Source of the DNA: Dickeya fangzhongdai
Lineage (GTDB): Bacteria > Pseudomonadota > Gammaproteobacteria > Enterobacterales > Enterobacteriaceae
Length of the DNA: 64,000 nucleotides
Assembly (NCBI RefSeq): GCF_002812485.1
Contig: NZ_CP025003.1
Coordinates: 3,410,001-3,474,000, forward strand
Reading direction: 5' to 3'
In this document: positions 10,648-20,027 of the stretch, piece by piece
How the letters are laid out: the number at the start of each line of letters is the position of its first letter
Numbering within the stretch: position 1 is the stretch's first letter
Position numbers and translations under genes: made by a program
The notes under the pieces: generated by a model
What the model saw: the letters and a program-made list of their open reading frames with translations, nothing else
Told to the model about the DNA's origin: nothing
Database searches by the model: none

Positions 10648-11835
10648 GTGTCAACGCTCGCAGCCACCTCTTCATCGCTGGATGCACGCACGCTTCAGCA
10701 CGATGATTTTCTGTTTCTGTCCCCCGACAACAGCCTGCATGCCCGCGGATGTTACGCCACTCTGGCGACGGCAGTGGCAGACGGCGGTCACCTGCAAGGC
10801 GACGTTCAGCAACAGGTAAAAACGCTGTTTGCCCGCGCCCGACAGGACGGTATCGCCCGGCCGTTGCTGGTTGGCGCCATCCCGTTCGACAAACGCCAGC
10901 CCGCCAGGCTGTTCGTGCCGCAACAGTCCCATTGGTTCGCACGCGAGACGTTGCAGCACGACACGCCGTCCGCGTCGCCGCTGACCGTGCGTCAGATACG
11001 CGAAGTGCCGGAGCAGGATGCGTTTTGCCAGATGGTCAGCGCCGGGGTCGCCGCGACCCGCAGCGGCGAGCTGAACAAGATCGTGCTGTCCCGCCTGCTG
11101 GATATCGATACCGAGCAACCGCTGGATTCGATTCGCCTGCTGCTGCAACTCAACCGCCAGAACCCGTGGAGCTATAACTTCCACGTGCCGCTGGAACAGG
11201 GCGCGCTGCTGGGAGCCAGCCCGGAACTGCTGCTGAACAAGCAGGGCCATCATATTGTGTCGCAACCGCTGGCCGGCTCGGCCCGCCGCAGCGACGACCC
11301 GGTGGAAGACCAGCGCCTGCGCCGCATGTTGATGGCGTCGGCCAAAGATCGCCACGAGCACCGGCTGGTGACCGATGACATCCGCCGGGTATTGGCCTCA
11401 CGCTGCCGGACGCTGACCATTCCGGACACGCCGGAGCTACTGAGCACGCCGGTGCTGTGGCATCTGGCTACCCGGATTCAGGGCGACGTGCTGGACCCGC
11501 AGGAAAACGCGCTGTCCATCGCCTGCCTGCTGCACCCCACGCCGGCGCTGTGCGGCGTACCTTTCGAAGCGGCCAGAGATCGCATCGCCCAACTGGAGCC
11601 GTTCTCGCGCGGGCTGTTCGGCGGCATCGTCGGCTGGTGCGACGATGAAGGCAACGGTCAGTGGGTCGTCACCATTCGCTGCGGCGAAGTCCGACAAAAC
11701 CGGGTACGGCTGTTTGCCGGCGCGGGCATCGTGCCGGATTCTCAACCGGTGTCCGAATGGCACGAAACCGGCGTTAAATTGAGCACCATGCTGCGCGCAT
11801 TTGGTCTGCGACAGGATCAGGAGTGTGCAGCATGA
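10648..11835 (+). CDS. cbsC: Isochorismate synthase CbsC
   Basis: Chorismate-utilising enzyme of 395 residues (EntC family) converting chorismate to isochorismate, the first step to 2,3-dihydroxybenzoate. Family signatures: [11 protein letters not shown], the helix [54 protein letters not shown], and [12 protein letters not shown] with IRCGEVR and AGAGIV near the end; the last carries Mg- and substrate-binding residues of the family. I chose the GTG at 10648 because AAGGA lies 8 nt upstream; an upstream TTG at 10618 has no such signal. Its stop overlaps the cbsE start by four bases (ATGA), suggesting translational coupling. Confidence 0.94.
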   Translation: MSTLAATSSSLDARTLQHDDFLFLSPDNSLHARGCYATLATAVADGGHLQGDVQQQVKTLFARARQDGIARPLLVGAIPFDKRQPARLFVPQQSHWFARETLQHDTPSASPLTVRQIREVPEQDAFCQMVSAGVAATRSGELNKIVLSRLLDIDTEQPLDSIRLLLQLNRQNPWSYNFHVPLEQGALLGASPELLLNKQGHHIVSQPLAGSARRSDDPVEDQRLRRMLMASAKDRHEHRLVTDDIRRVLASRCRTLTIPDTPELLSTPVLWHLATRIQGDVLDPQENALSIACLLHPTPALCGVPFEAARDRIAQLEPFSRGLFGGIVGWCDDEGNGQWVVTIRCGEVRQNRVRLFAGAGIVPDSQPVSEWHETGVKLSTMLRAFGLRQDQECAA

Positions 11836-13460
11836 TGATTGAATTCACCCGCTGGCCGCCCGAGCTGGAACAGCGCTATCGCGAACGGGGTTACTGGCAG
11901 GATGTGCCGCTGGGCGACATCCTGACCCGACACGCCGACAATGACGGCACCGCGTTGATCTGCGGCGAGCGCGCCATCAGTTACCGACAGATGAATCAGC
12001 AGGTGGCGCAACTGGCTTGCGCGCTGCAACGCCGGGGGATCAAACCGGGACAGACCGCGCTGGTGCAGTTGGGCAACGTCGACGAATTCTATCTGACTTA
12101 CTTCGCGCTGCTGCGCGCCGGCATCGTGCCGGTGAACGCGCTGTTCAGCCATCAGCGCAGCGAGCTGTGCGCCTACGCCGACCAGATAGCCCCGACGCTG
12201 TTGATCGCCGATCGTAGCCATCCGCTGTTTGCCGACGATAGCTTTATCGACGAACTGCGCCGGCGCTGCCCGTCGCTGCAGCAGGTGATTCTGCGGGGCG
12301 ATGCCGACTCAGCGCAGGCGCTGTCACAGCTGTTACTGGAAGACGGCGACCTGCTGGCCGCCACGCCGACGCCCGCCGATCAGGTGGCGTTCTTCCAGCT
12401 TTCCGGCGGCAGTACCGGCACGCCGAAGCTGATCCCCCGCACCCACAACGATTACTACTACAGCATTCGCGGCAGCGTGGAGATTTGTCGGGTCGACGCG
12501 CACACCCGCTTTCTGTGCGCCCTGCCCGCCGCCCACAACTATCCGCTCAGTTCGCCGGGCGCGCTGGGCGTGTTTTACGCCGGCGGCACGGTGGTGCTGG
12601 CGAGCGACCCCAGCCCAAGCTGCTGTTTCCCGCTGATTGCCCAACACCAGATCACGCTGACCGCGCTGGTGCCGCCCGCCGTCACGCTGTGGCTGGAAGC
12701 GGTGGCGTTATCCGGCGATCGCCGCGCGCTGGCAAGCTTGCAGGTATTGCAGGTCGGCGGTGCGCGTTTAAGCGAAGCGCTGGCGCGACGGGTGCCGGCG
12801 GAACTGGGCTGTCAGCTGCAACAGGTGTTCGGCATGGCGGAAGGACTGGTGAACTACACCCGACTGGACGACGACGATGCCCACCGTTTCACCACTCAGG
12901 GCTGCCCGATCAGCGACGATGACGAAGTGTGGGTGGCCGATGCCGATGGCAACCCGTTGCCGCACGGCGAACCCGGCCGACTGATGACGCGCGGTCCTTA
13001 CACCTTTCGGGGTTACTACCGCAGCCCGGCGCACAACCGCCAGGTATTTAACGATGACGGTTTTTACTGCTCCGGCGATCTGGTGATCCAGCAGGCGGAT
13101 GGCTATTTGCAGGTGGTGGGCCGCGAAAAAGATCAGATCAACCGGGGCGGGGAAAAGATCGCCGCCGAGGAGATCGAGAACCTGCTGCTGCGTCACCCGG
13201 CGGTCATCAACGCCGCACTGGTAGCGGTGCCGGACCCGATGATGGGCGAGAAAAGCTGCGCGTTTCTGGTCACCCGCGAACCGCTCAAAGCGGTGGCGCT
13301 GCGTCGCCATCTGCGCGAACAGGGCATCGCCGACTACAAACTGCCGGACCGATTTGAACAACTGCCTACCCTGCCGGAAACCGCGGTGGGCAAAGTCGAT
13401 AAACAGCGGTTACGCCAGCTGGCGCAACAGCGCGTGGCGGCCGCCGCCGCAGGAGAATAA
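11832..13460 (+). CDS. cbsE: 2,3-dihydroxybenzoate-AMP ligase CbsE
   Basis: Stand-alone aryl-acid adenylating enzyme (EntE family), 542 residues. It activates 2,3-dihydroxybenzoate with ATP and loads it on the aryl-carrier domain of CbsB. Visible motifs: phosphate loop [16 protein letters not shown] (about residues 190-205), [36 protein letters not shown], and [20 protein letters not shown], with the catalytic lysine in [11 protein letters not shown]. The ATG at 11832 is preferred to the in-frame GTG at 11823 since AGGAG lies 8 nt before it and family members begin with this IEFTRWP stretch. Second gene of the cbsCEBA operon. Confidence 0.95.
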   Translation: MMIEFTRWPPELEQRYRERGYWQDVPLGDILTRHADNDGTALICGERAISYRQMNQQVAQLACALQRRGIKPGQTALVQLGNVDEFYLTYFALLRAGIVPVNALFSHQRSELCAYADQIAPTLLIADRSHPLFADDSFIDELRRRCPSLQQVILRGDADSAQALSQLLLEDGDLLAATPTPADQVAFFQLSGGSTGTPKLIPRTHNDYYYSIRGSVEICRVDAHTRFLCALPAAHNYPLSSPGALGVFYAGGTVVLASDPSPSCCFPLIAQHQITLTALVPPAVTLWLEAVALSGDRRALASLQVLQVGGARLSEALARRVPAELGCQLQQVFGMAEGLVNYTRLDDDDAHRFTTQGCPISDDDEVWVADADGNPLPHGEPGRLMTRGPYTFRGYYRSPAHNRQVFNDDGFYCSGDLVIQQADGYLQVVGREKDQINRGGEKIAAEEIENLLLRHPAVINAALVAVPDPMMGEKSCAFLVTREPLKAVALRRHLREQGIADYKLPDRFEQLPTLPETAVGKVDKQRLRQLAQQRVAAAAAGE

Positions 13461-13463
13461 ACC

Positions 13464-14339
13464 ATGGCTATTCCAAAACTGAACGCCTACCCGCTTCCCG
13501 GCGTGGAGCAATTGCCGGTCAACAAGGTTAACTGGTCGGTCGATGCTTCGCGAGCCGCCCTGCTGATTCACGATATGCAGAACTATTTCCTCAATTTCTG
13601 GGGAGAAAACAGCCCGCTGACCGAGCAGTTGGTCGCCAATGTCGCGCTCATCCGTCAGGCGTGCCGCCAGCAGGGCATTCCGGTGTTCTACACCGCGCAA
13701 CCCAACCAACAGAGCGACGCCGACCGGGCGCTGCTCAACGACATGTGGGGGCCGGGCCTGAACCGTCACCCGGATCAACAGCAAATCGCCGCGGCCCTGA
13801 CGCCGGATTCGGACGACACCGTGCTGGTGAAATGGCGCTACAGCGCGTTCCACCGTTCCGATCTGGAACAACGACTGAAAGCGGCAGGCCGCGATCAGCT
13901 GATTATCTGCGGGGTATACGCGCACATCGGTTGCCTGACCACCGCCACCGATGCGTTTATGCGTGATATCAAACCGTTCATGATCGCCGACGCGCTGGCG
14001 GATTTCTCTCAGGAAGAGCACCTGATGGCGCTGCGTTACACCGCCGGGCGTTGCGGCCGGGTGCTGACCAGCAGGCAACTGCTGGAAGCGCTCGCCCCGC
14101 AGGCGGATGCCGGCCTGGCGCGTTTGCGCGCCGAGCTGCTGCCGCTGTTGGATGACGACGATGACATCGGCGACGACGACAACCTGCTGGACTACGGGCT
14201 GGATTCGGTGCGCATCATGTCGCTGGTTACCCGCTGGCGTCAGCAGGGACATGACCTCGACTTCGTGGCGCTGGTGAAAAACCCCACGTTGCGCCACTGG
14301 CACCAACTGCTTAGTCAGCCTCAGCGGGAGGAAGCATGA
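13464..14339 (+). CDS. cbsB: Isochorismatase / aryl carrier protein CbsB
   Basis: Bifunctional EntB-like protein, 291 residues. The N-terminal isochorismatase domain has the triad Asp37 ([10 protein letters not shown]), Lys123 ([10 protein letters not shown]) and Cys157 (AHIGCLTT). The C-terminal aryl-carrier domain holds the phosphopantetheine serine at about 248 in [14 protein letters not shown]. It turns isochorismate into 2,3-dihydro-2,3-dihydroxybenzoate, and as carrier protein offers dihydroxybenzoate to the first condensation domain of CbsF. GGAG precedes the ATG at good distance, and the stop overlaps the cbsA start by ATGA. Confidence 0.95.
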   Translation: MAIPKLNAYPLPGVEQLPVNKVNWSVDASRAALLIHDMQNYFLNFWGENSPLTEQLVANVALIRQACRQQGIPVFYTAQPNQQSDADRALLNDMWGPGLNRHPDQQQIAAALTPDSDDTVLVKWRYSAFHRSDLEQRLKAAGRDQLIICGVYAHIGCLTTATDAFMRDIKPFMIADALADFSQEEHLMALRYTAGRCGRVLTSRQLLEALAPQADAGLARLRAELLPLLDDDDDIGDDDNLLDYGLDSVRIMSLVTRWRQQGHDLDFVALVKNPTLRHWHQLLSQPQREEA

Positions 14340-15094
14340 GCGTCACGCTGGATTTCAGCGGCAAACAGGTGTGGGTGACCGGCGCCGGGCGCGGCATCGG
14401 TTATGACACTGCCTGTCGTTTCGCCGACGCGGGCGCTACCGTCACCGGATTCGACCGCGCGTTTTCCGCCGACAAACCGCCGTTTCGCGCCATCGAATTG
14501 GATATCAGCAACGCGGCTACCGTTGCCGATGTCTGCGCGACGCTGCTGGCGCAAACACCGCGTCTGGATGTGCTGGTGAACGGCGCCGGCATCCTGCGCA
14601 TGGGCCAGACCGAAGCACTCAGTCAGCAGGACTGGCAGGATTGCCTGAATGTTAACGCCGGCGGCGCCTTTCACCTGTTTCAGGCGCTGATCCCGCAGTT
14701 TCAACGGCAACGCAGCGGCGCGATTGTCTCGATTGGCTCCAACGCCGCGCATGTACCGCGGGCCGGCATGGCGGCCTATTGTGCGTCCAAAGCGGCGCTG
14801 CGCAGCCTGTGCCTGACCGTTGGGCTGGAGCTGGCGCCATACGGCGTGCGTTGCAATCTGGTGTCGCCCGGCTCCACCGACACGCCGATGCAACGCAGCC
14901 TGTGGCATTCACCCGCCTCGGAACAACACACCATCGCCGGTTTTCCCGAGCAGTTCAAACTGGGGATTCCGCTCGGCAAAATCGCCCATCCGCGCGAAAT
15001 CACCGATGCGGTGCTGTTTCTGGCTTCCGATCTCGCCAGCCACGTCACGCTACAGGATATGGTGATCGACGGCGGCGCCACGCTGGGCGCATGA
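14336..15094 (+). CDS. cbsA: 2,3-dihydro-2,3-dihydroxybenzoate dehydrogenase CbsA
   Basis: Short-chain dehydrogenase, 252 residues (EntA family). It has the nucleotide loop TGAGRGIG (about 15-22), NGAG (82-85), and the catalytic Tyr148 and Lys152 in YCASK with a serine about 13-15 residues before the tyrosine. It oxidises 2,3-dihydro-2,3-dihydroxybenzoate to 2,3-dihydroxybenzoate with NAD+. Start overlaps the cbsB stop, so the two are probably co-translated. Last of the four catechol genes named after the operon. Confidence 0.95.
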   Translation: MSVTLDFSGKQVWVTGAGRGIGYDTACRFADAGATVTGFDRAFSADKPPFRAIELDISNAATVADVCATLLAQTPRLDVLVNGAGILRMGQTEALSQQDWQDCLNVNAGGAFHLFQALIPQFQRQRSGAIVSIGSNAAHVPRAGMAAYCASKAALRSLCLTVGLELAPYGVRCNLVSPGSTDTPMQRSLWHSPASEQHTIAGFPEQFKLGIPLGKIAHPREITDAVLFLASDLASHVTLQDMVIDGGATLGA

Positions 15095-15117
15095 CCGGTT
15101 TTCATGGAGAAATGAGC

Positions 15118-15534
15118 ATGATCTGGAAACGCGCCACCTCACTGGAGGCGCTCAATCAGATGAGCGATGACTGCATGGTGTCCCATCTGGGTATCCGCTT
15201 TACCCACATGACGGACAACAGTCTGGAAGCAACCCTACCGGTGGACGCCCGCACCCGGCAACCGTTCGGCCTGCTGCACGGCGGCGCCTCAGTAGTGCTG
15301 GCGGAATCGCTGGGTTCGGTGGCGGGCTGGCTCTGTACCGAACCGGGCGCCAGCGTGGTCGGCGTAGAAATCAACGCCAGCCACCTGCGGGCGGTAGCGC
15401 AGGGCGAGGTTCGGGGCATCTGCCAACCGTTGCATCTGGGCCGCCAGACGCAGGTCTGGCAGATAGAGATCGTGGACGAGCGCCAGCGGCGCTGCTGCAT
15501 CGCCCGGCTGACCACGGCCGTTATTCAGCCGTAA
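15118..15534 (+). CDS. EntH-like proofreading thioesterase
   Basis: Hotdog-fold thioesterase of 138 residues, closely resembling EntH (YbdB). The family core GLLHGGAS with His54 and the likely catalytic Glu63 (LAESLGS) is present. EntH is known to release wrongly loaded aryl groups from the EntB carrier; here it would proofread CbsB. The start at 15118 (MIWKR) fits both family length and a GGAGA 7 nt upstream; in-frame ATG 15112 sits too close to that site. It follows cbsA by 23 bp and ends at a hairpin, so it likely closes the fct-cbs transcript. Confidence 0.92.
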   Translation: MIWKRATSLEALNQMSDDCMVSHLGIRFTHMTDNSLEATLPVDARTRQPFGLLHGGASVVLAESLGSVAGWLCTEPGASVVGVEINASHLRAVAQGEVRGICQPLHLGRQTQVWQIEIVDERQRRCCIARLTTAVIQP

Positions 15535-15541
15535 ATGTAAG

Positions 15542-15564
15542 AAAGGAGGCCAATGGCCTCCTTT
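15542..15564 (+). terminator. Hairpin closing the fct-cbsCEBA operon
   Basis: Perfect 10-bp stem AAAGGAGGCC / GGCCTCCTTT with a 3-nt loop, 7 bp after the thioesterase stop. The U-run is short (the arm ends TTT), so termination may be partial. Confidence 0.7.
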
Positions 15565-15910
15565 GAGGCTGTTGACAAACAGCTATGTTGTTTTATGAAT
15601 GGTGAAGCTTGTCCGGTCAGTGAATAGTTTCGTGCGGGATAAGCGGTGTCATTTCTTTGCCGCTTCATCGCACGCACGACAAGAAGAGGCTCAAACGCCG
15701 CCTCTCCTTGACCTCTGGCTGGGGGCTAAACTGTGCCGCTTCGCGGTGCCTTCGGTGCTCGACTTCGCTATTCGGACCACCCGTGACGCGTTCCAGACGC
15801 GGCACGGGCTTGCGCGGCTTCCCTGCCGCGCATCCGGCGAAGTCGTTCACCTCAGCACAGTTTTTGACGCCGGAAAAATGCTTTATCCTGTACTTAAGGA
15901 CTATTGCTTG
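15565..15910. other. Intergenic stretch with a GC-rich block, no credible gene
   Basis: Convergent gap between the cbs operon and the old yellow enzyme gene. Positions about 15660-15880 are GC-rich and open in several frames, one reading LSLTSGWGLNCAASRCLRCS, with AT-rich sequence on both sides. None of the frames has a ribosome binding site with a believable protein. It looks like a dispersed intergenic element or a relic rather than a gene. Confidence 0.4.
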
Positions 15911-16969
15911 TTACTCCGCCAGCGCCGGGTAATCGGTGTAACCTTCCGCGCCCGGTCCATAGATAGTATTACTGTTCAGCTCGTTGAGCGGCGCGCCGCG
16001 ACGCAGGCGTTCAACCAGATCCGGGTTGGAAATATAGACCCGGCCAAACGACACCGCATCCGCCTCGCCGTCCGCCAGCAGTTGCTCAGCGGCGCCACGG
16101 GTCAGACCATCGTTGGCGATCACCACGCCGCTGAACGTTTTGCGAATCAGCGGCAGAATGCGCTGCGGCGTATCCAGCGCTTCACGCACAAAGATGAACG
16201 CCAGTTGGCGATCGTTCAGTTGCTCAGCCACATAGCCGAACAGCGCCTGCGGGTCGGAATCCTGCACGGAGTGCGTGTTGGACATGGTATTCAGGTGCAC
16301 GCCGACCCGATCCGCCGGCCACACGGTCAGTACGGCGTCCACCGTATCCAACAGAAAACGCGCCCGGTTAGCGATGGAACCGCCGTACTGGTCGGTGCGC
16401 AGGTTGGAGCCGTCATGCAGGAACTGGTCGAACAGATAACCGTTGGCGGCATGAATTTCCACGCCGTCAAAGCCAGCGCGTTTGGCGTTTTCCGCCGCCC
16501 GGCGAAAATCCTCCACGATAGCGGCTACTTCTTCGGTTTCCAGCGCTCGCGGCACCACATAAGACTTGTACGGACGAATGGTCGCCACATGCCCTTCCGC
16601 CGCAATGGCGCTGGGCGCCACCGGCAAGTCGCCATCCAGATAAACAGGGTCGGAAATGCGCCCCACGTGCCACATTTGCAGCACCATTTTGCCGCCCGCC
16701 GCGTGTACCGCCGCATTGATGCGGCTCCAGCCCTCGATCTGTTCGTCCGACCAGATCCCCGGCGTATTGGGATAGCCGACGCCCTGCGGAGTGACGGCAG
16801 TAGCCTCAGTCAGGATCATCCCGGCGCTGGCGCGCTGAACGTAATAGTCCAGTGATAACGCGCTGGGGATCCGCTGGTCGAAAGCGCGCATGCGGGTCAG
16901 CGGCGCCATGACAATACGGTTTTCTGCCTTGATAGCGCCAATATGGATTGGATCAAACAAATCTGGCAT
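15911..16969 (-). CDS. Old yellow enzyme family FMN oxidoreductase
   Basis: FMN-dependent ene-reductase of 352 residues (NemA / OYE class). Seen: the opening LFDPIHIGAIKAENRIVMAPLTRMRA, the substrate-face stretch GFDGVEIHAANGYLFDQFLH followed by RTDQYGGSIANRARF, and the FMN phosphate region DAVSFGRVYISNPDL. Family members reduce activated double bonds, quinones and nitro compounds with NAD(P)H. Upstream in-frame codons exist, but ATG at 16969 with AAGGAAA about 8 nt before it is the best start. Length is normal. It lies downstream of the RBBP9-like gene on the same strand, separated by a tandem repeat. Confidence 0.9.
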   Translation of the reverse strand: MPDLFDPIHIGAIKAENRIVMAPLTRMRAFDQRIPSALSLDYYVQRASAGMILTEATAVTPQGVGYPNTPGIWSDEQIEGWSRINAAVHAAGGKMVLQMWHVGRISDPVYLDGDLPVAPSAIAAEGHVATIRPYKSYVVPRALETEEVAAIVEDFRRAAENAKRAGFDGVEIHAANGYLFDQFLHDGSNLRTDQYGGSIANRARFLLDTVDAVLTVWPADRVGVHLNTMSNTHSVQDSDPQALFGYVAEQLNDRQLAFIFVREALDTPQRILPLIRKTFSGVVIANDGLTRGAAEQLLADGEADAVSFGRVYISNPDLVERLRRGAPLNELNSNTIYGPGAEGYTDYPALAE

Positions 16970-17160
16970 AGCTTTTTCCTTTTCGTTGACACCCAACAAG
17001 TGAACGGCTGAACTCAACGAACGGCTACGGCGTCATTGTCCGCATCGGACGGTGACACCGCCTGACGATTCGTGGCATCAGCGTAATAAATAGAAGGAAT
17101 AGGGATATACACCATCGTGAAGAGCGCTGCCAGACCATTCGGTGCTAATGGCAGCATATT

Positions 17161-17232
17161 GGTTATAACGAGGTGAATGATTATAACGCGGTAAACGGTT
17201 ATAACAGGGTAAACGGTTATAACGCGGCGAAG
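17161..17232. repeat. 18-bp x4 tandem array carrying GTTATAAC
   Basis: Four exact-length 18-bp units: GGTTATAACGAGGTGAAT, GATTATAACGCGGTAAAC, GGTTATAACAGGGTAAAC and GGTTATAACGCGGCGAAG. Three units contain the perfect 8-bp palindrome GTTATAAC. The array starts 35 bp past the stop of the RBBP9-like gene and lies about 190 bp upstream of the old yellow enzyme start. Confidence 0.85.
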
Positions 17233-17266
17233 ACGTGTGCTTACGTCCCCGCACGCCGGAGCGATA

Positions 17267-17839
17267 TCAGGTTGCCGGCGCGAGTTGCCCGGCAAAGGCG
17301 GCCAGCCGCTGCAATCCGTATTCCCATTTGCCGAACCCCGACTCCGCATTAATGTGACCGCCCTCGCCGACATCAACCAGATCGCTGCCCCAGGCGTGCG
17401 CCCAGTATTCAGCGCGGGAAAACGTCATTAACGGGTCGTTGTGGCTGGCGAACGCCAGACTGGGCACCGCCAGTCGTTCGGCCTGAATACGATCTTCAAT
17501 TTCAAAGCGCATGGGTTCAGCCGGCGCCACCAGCATCACGCCGGCGATACCTTCCATACCTTGCTGGACCACATGACAGGCGGCCAGCGCGCCAAAGCTG
17601 TGACCAATCAACACCGCCGGCCGATCACAGGCCGCCAGTTCGCGGCGAATCGCCAGCACCCACCGGTCCAGATCCGCCTGATACCACTCTTTCTGACGGA
17701 TACGCCGCCAGAACGGAAACCGCCGCTCCCAGTGGCTCTGCCAGTGCTCTTCATCACTGTCGCGCAGCCCCGGCACCAACACCATGATCAGGCGCGGGTC
17801 GATGTCCGTCAGACGCTGGTCTACTTCTGTTGTCTGCAT
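17267..17839 (-). CDS. RBBP9/YdeN-family serine hydrolase
   Basis: Small alpha/beta hydrolase of 190 residues. It shows LIMVLVPGLRDSDEEHWQSHW near the start, the nucleophile elbow GHSFG, an acidic triad residue in SHNDPLM, and a histidine in EGGHINAESGFG, all typical of the RBBP9 / YdeN group; the physiological substrate is unknown. Start is uncertain: ATG 17839 (MQTTEV) has GGGAG at long distance; an extension to 17890 is possible but would add an unconserved tail. No signal peptide, so cytoplasmic. Confidence 0.85.
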   Translation of the reverse strand: MQTTEVDQRLTDIDPRLIMVLVPGLRDSDEEHWQSHWERRFPFWRRIRQKEWYQADLDRWVLAIRRELAACDRPAVLIGHSFGALAACHVVQQGMEGIAGVMLVAPAEPMRFEIEDRIQAERLAVPSLAFASHNDPLMTFSRAEYWAHAWGSDLVDVGEGGHINAESGFGKWEYGLQRLAAFAGQLAPAT

Positions 17840-18129
17840 CAGGTTCTGTGTCTCCCTGTTGATTGCCTGCCAGGGTGACACGGACACCATCAGTGCTACC
17901 GTCGTCCCTTACACCCTATTCATTACAATCTGATAACAATATCAGCACCGGCTTACAGCCTACCACGTGATTCCCGATTTGTATCCTAGACTGTGTTCCT
18001 TAATTATTCGTGCCGCTAACCACCCCCCCTAGTCGCGCGACCCGCATTCGCTCTCCCTTCGCAGCCACGCCTCATTCAAGTACGCCGCCTGACCGGCTTA
18101 TCCGGCTGAGTTATTGTGCTTTTTACACC

Positions 18130-18155
18130 AGACACCTGTTGAGGCGTCTCTTTTT
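18130..18155 (+). terminator. Plus-strand intrinsic terminator with no gene upstream
   Basis: Stem AGACACCT / AGGCGTCT (one G-T pair), loop GTTG, then C and five T. On the plus strand the nearest upstream genes are all on the minus strand, so this would end an unannotated transcript, or it is read on the minus strand as a stabilising hairpin after yeaK. Confidence 0.5.
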
Positions 18156-18158
18156 GGC

Positions 18159-18653
18159 CTACCCGGATAGGCGGGAAAACGCCAGCTCGCGCGGGCTGGC
18201 GATACGCCGGTAATCGTCGGTATTAAGAATCACCGAGCAGGTCAGCGATCCCGCATTAAACGCCAGTTCATCAAAGCGGGTAAACAGCATCGGGTCGGCC
18301 ACCAGCAGCAAATCAGCATGAAAACTGAATGGCGGAATGGCGCCGAACACACAGTGCGTTAGGGCGTCGACCTCCGCCGGACTGGCCAGCGACGCGCGGG
18401 TGCCGCCCAACGCCTGCGCCAGACGGGTTAAATCCGCCTGTTGGTCTGCCGGCAATACCGCCAGCACATGCTGGCGCAGGCCATTACCCTTGACATGGCA
18501 GACCAGCGCCTTGGCCCCCTGCCCCAGTTCGGTGCCGCGTATCCGCGCCACCTCCTCCGAGCGCCCGGCGCTGTCGTGATGCACGACCCGATAACGCGCC
18601 CGCTCCTGTTCAAGGCGCTGGCACAACTGCTCAAAAATGGTGTTTGTCGGCAT
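18159..18653 (-). CDS. yeaK: YeaK-like mischarged aminoacyl-tRNA deacylase
   Basis: 164-residue protein of the YbaK/ProX editing superfamily and most like E. coli YeaK in the stretches EVARIRGTELGQGAKALVC, ADQQADL, RASLASPAEVD and VFGAIPPFSFH. Such proteins act in trans to remove wrong amino acids from tRNA. The conserved lysine of the fold is in GAKALVCHVKGNG. The start at 18653 (MPTNTIF) fits family length; a longer start at 18683 is possible. Monocistronic as far as seen. Confidence 0.85.
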   Translation of the reverse strand: MPTNTIFEQLCQRLEQERARYRVVHHDSAGRSEEVARIRGTELGQGAKALVCHVKGNGLRQHVLAVLPADQQADLTRLAQALGGTRASLASPAEVDALTHCVFGAIPPFSFHADLLLVADPMLFTRFDELAFNAGSLTCSVILNTDDYRRIASPRELAFSRLSG

Positions 18654-18923
18654 AATCTGATCCGTTGTTCTCAACATCGGCAAACCGCTGCCTTTCGCCT
18701 GGCGGGCAGCGTGCCGTCAATGCTTTTTAATGCTATCCCCATCGGATTTAAAGCCGTTCCTCTTGAATTTCGCCCCTGACCCAGCGTAGATTTAGCGCCG
18801 ATTCCGTCATCTGTCTGCAAATGGCAGCGATGGCTGGGGGAACGGCTCAGAACCAGGCAGTTCCCGAACGGTGAAACGCACAATCGGAATCATTGCTGGC
18901 GTGATACTGCTGGAGAGAAATCA
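18654..18923. other. Intergenic region, nothing recognised
   Basis: Between the yeaK start and the ypdK-like start. It must hold both divergent promoters. I see no ORF with a believable start, no strong inverted repeat and no known operator. Confidence 0.4.
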
Positions 18924-18998
18924 GTGAAGTACTTGTTCATGGGAGTTTCATTTATTCTGTTTTTGTGGGTAGGCACTTTTTTACTGATGCTGGAATAA
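18924..18998 (+). CDS. ypdK: YpdK-like 24-residue membrane protein
   Basis: A GTG-initiated frame of 24 codons whose product begins VKYLFMGVSF and ends GTFLLMLE, with one hydrophobic helix. From memory E. coli YpdK (23 residues) is MKYFFMGISF followed by a WAGTFALMI end, so first ten residues and the W-x-GTF-LM pattern agree. GGAG lies 8-9 nt before the GTG. An intrinsic terminator follows at 19094. The function of YpdK is unknown; it is a confirmed small membrane protein in E. coli. The gene is below normal size cut-offs and easily missed. Confidence 0.8.
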   Translation: MKYLFMGVSFILFLWVGTFLLMLE

Positions 18999-19093
18999 CC
19001 CTGACGGTATTTCACCATCCACTTCGACAGGCGGCTCCTGTCGGGGCAACAACAAAAAATAATTATCAGGCACACACGAAAGACGAACAAACG

Positions 19094-19127
19094 ACAGGCT
19101 GGCGCCACTCTGCCAGCCTGTTTTTTT
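19094..19127 (+). terminator. Strong intrinsic terminator after the ypdK-like gene
   Basis: Stem ACAGGCTGGC / GCCAGCCTGT, 8-nt loop, then at least six T. It ends a plus-strand transcript starting in the 18654-18923 gap. About 95 nt of untranslated RNA lie between the ypdK-like stop and this terminator. Confidence 0.85.
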
Positions 19128-19175
19128 ATGGGGATTTCCGGTGCTCAGCGCCGCCTGGCAACGACCGGTGACGGC

Positions 19176-20027
19176 TCAGTGACTCCAGCCTCCCAGCACA
19201 TTCAGCACCAGACTGATTGCGCCGCCCACCGCCAGCCAGGGGCCAAACGCCAGCGGCTGCTGCATATTGATACGGCGCACGCGCCGCCACAACAGTGTCG
19301 CCACCAATCCAGACAACGAGGCAATCAACACCAGATTCGGCAGCGCCTGCCAGCCCAGCCAGGCGCCCAGCGCGGCCAGTAATTTGAAATCCCCCTGCCC
19401 CAGCGCTTCACGCCCGCTCAGCAGACGAAATGCCCAGTAAATCAGCCACAGCGACAGATAGCCCGCCATCGCGCCGACCACAGCCTGCTCAAGCGGCACA
19501 AAGGTATCCGCCAGATTAAACAGCAAACCGCCCCATAGCAGCGGGAGGGTCATGACATCCGGCAGTAACTGGGTTCGGGCGTCGATAGCCGCCAGCGTCA
19601 GCAGCATGCCAAAACACAGCAACGCCCCCAGCAACGCCAGCCCCGGCTGCCAAAGCAGCCCGGCCAACAGAAACGATAACCCGGACAGCAACTCAATCAG
19701 CGGATAGCGCCAGGATATCGCGCCACCACAGCAATGGGCGCGCCCGCGTAGCCATATCCAGCTCAGCAGCGGAATGTTGTCGCGCACACGCAGTCGTTGA
19801 TGACAATGAGGACAGGACGATGGCGGCCAGCAAAGGTCATAACGGGAAGACGGCGCGCCAACGGGCTGACCGAGCTGAAAACGCGCGTCCTGCTGCCAGC
19901 GCCTTTCCAGCATCACCGGCAGTCGATGAATCACCACGTTGAGAAAACTACCGGTAATCAGCCCCAGCAATAACAACGCCGTCAGCCAGATACGCGGAAA
20001 TGCGCTGGCAAAGGCGATCAGATCCAT
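19176..20027 (-). CDS. outO: Type II prepilin peptidase / N-methylase OutO
   Basis: 283-residue inner-membrane aspartic protease (GspO/PilD) that cleaves and methylates pseudopilins OutG-K. It shows the N-terminal stretch GSFLNVVIHRLPVMLE, a cytoplasmic cysteine domain (CPHC, then HCC instead of a second CxxC, as I recall for PulO), and the two catalytic aspartates in AAIDARTQLLPD and GQGDFKLLAALGAWLG. Several membrane helices follow. Start at 20027 (MDLIAF) has GGGAG 7 nt upstream; a longer open frame to 20162 is not needed. Last gene of the outC-O run, 180 bp after outM. Confidence 0.95.
   Translation of the reverse strand: MDLIAFASAFPRIWLTALLLLGLITGSFLNVVIHRLPVMLERRWQQDARFQLGQPVGAPSSRYDLCWPPSSCPHCHQRLRVRDNIPLLSWIWLRGRAHCCGGAISWRYPLIELLSGLSFLLAGLLWQPGLALLGALLCFGMLLTLAAIDARTQLLPDVMTLPLLWGGLLFNLADTFVPLEQAVVGAMAGYLSLWLIYWAFRLLSGREALGQGDFKLLAALGAWLGWQALPNLVLIASLSGLVATLLWRRVRRINMQQPLAFGPWLAVGGAISLVLNVLGGWSH

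Noticed and set aside
14090..14190. Asp-rich stretch before the carrier domain of CbsB
   Set aside because: An acidic loop before the aryl-carrier core also exists in EntB, so it is ordinary for the family.
13410..14306. 298-codon frame antisense to cbsB
   Set aside because: CbsB carries all catalytic residues and the carrier serine on the plus strand; the antisense product has none.
15599..16855. 418-codon plus-strand frame over the old yellow enzyme gene
   Set aside because: Antisense to a clear FMN enzyme; product lacks any domain.
19700..19830. OutO with HCC instead of a second CxxC
   Set aside because: As I recall PulO has the same CC arrangement, so this is a subgroup trait and not damage.
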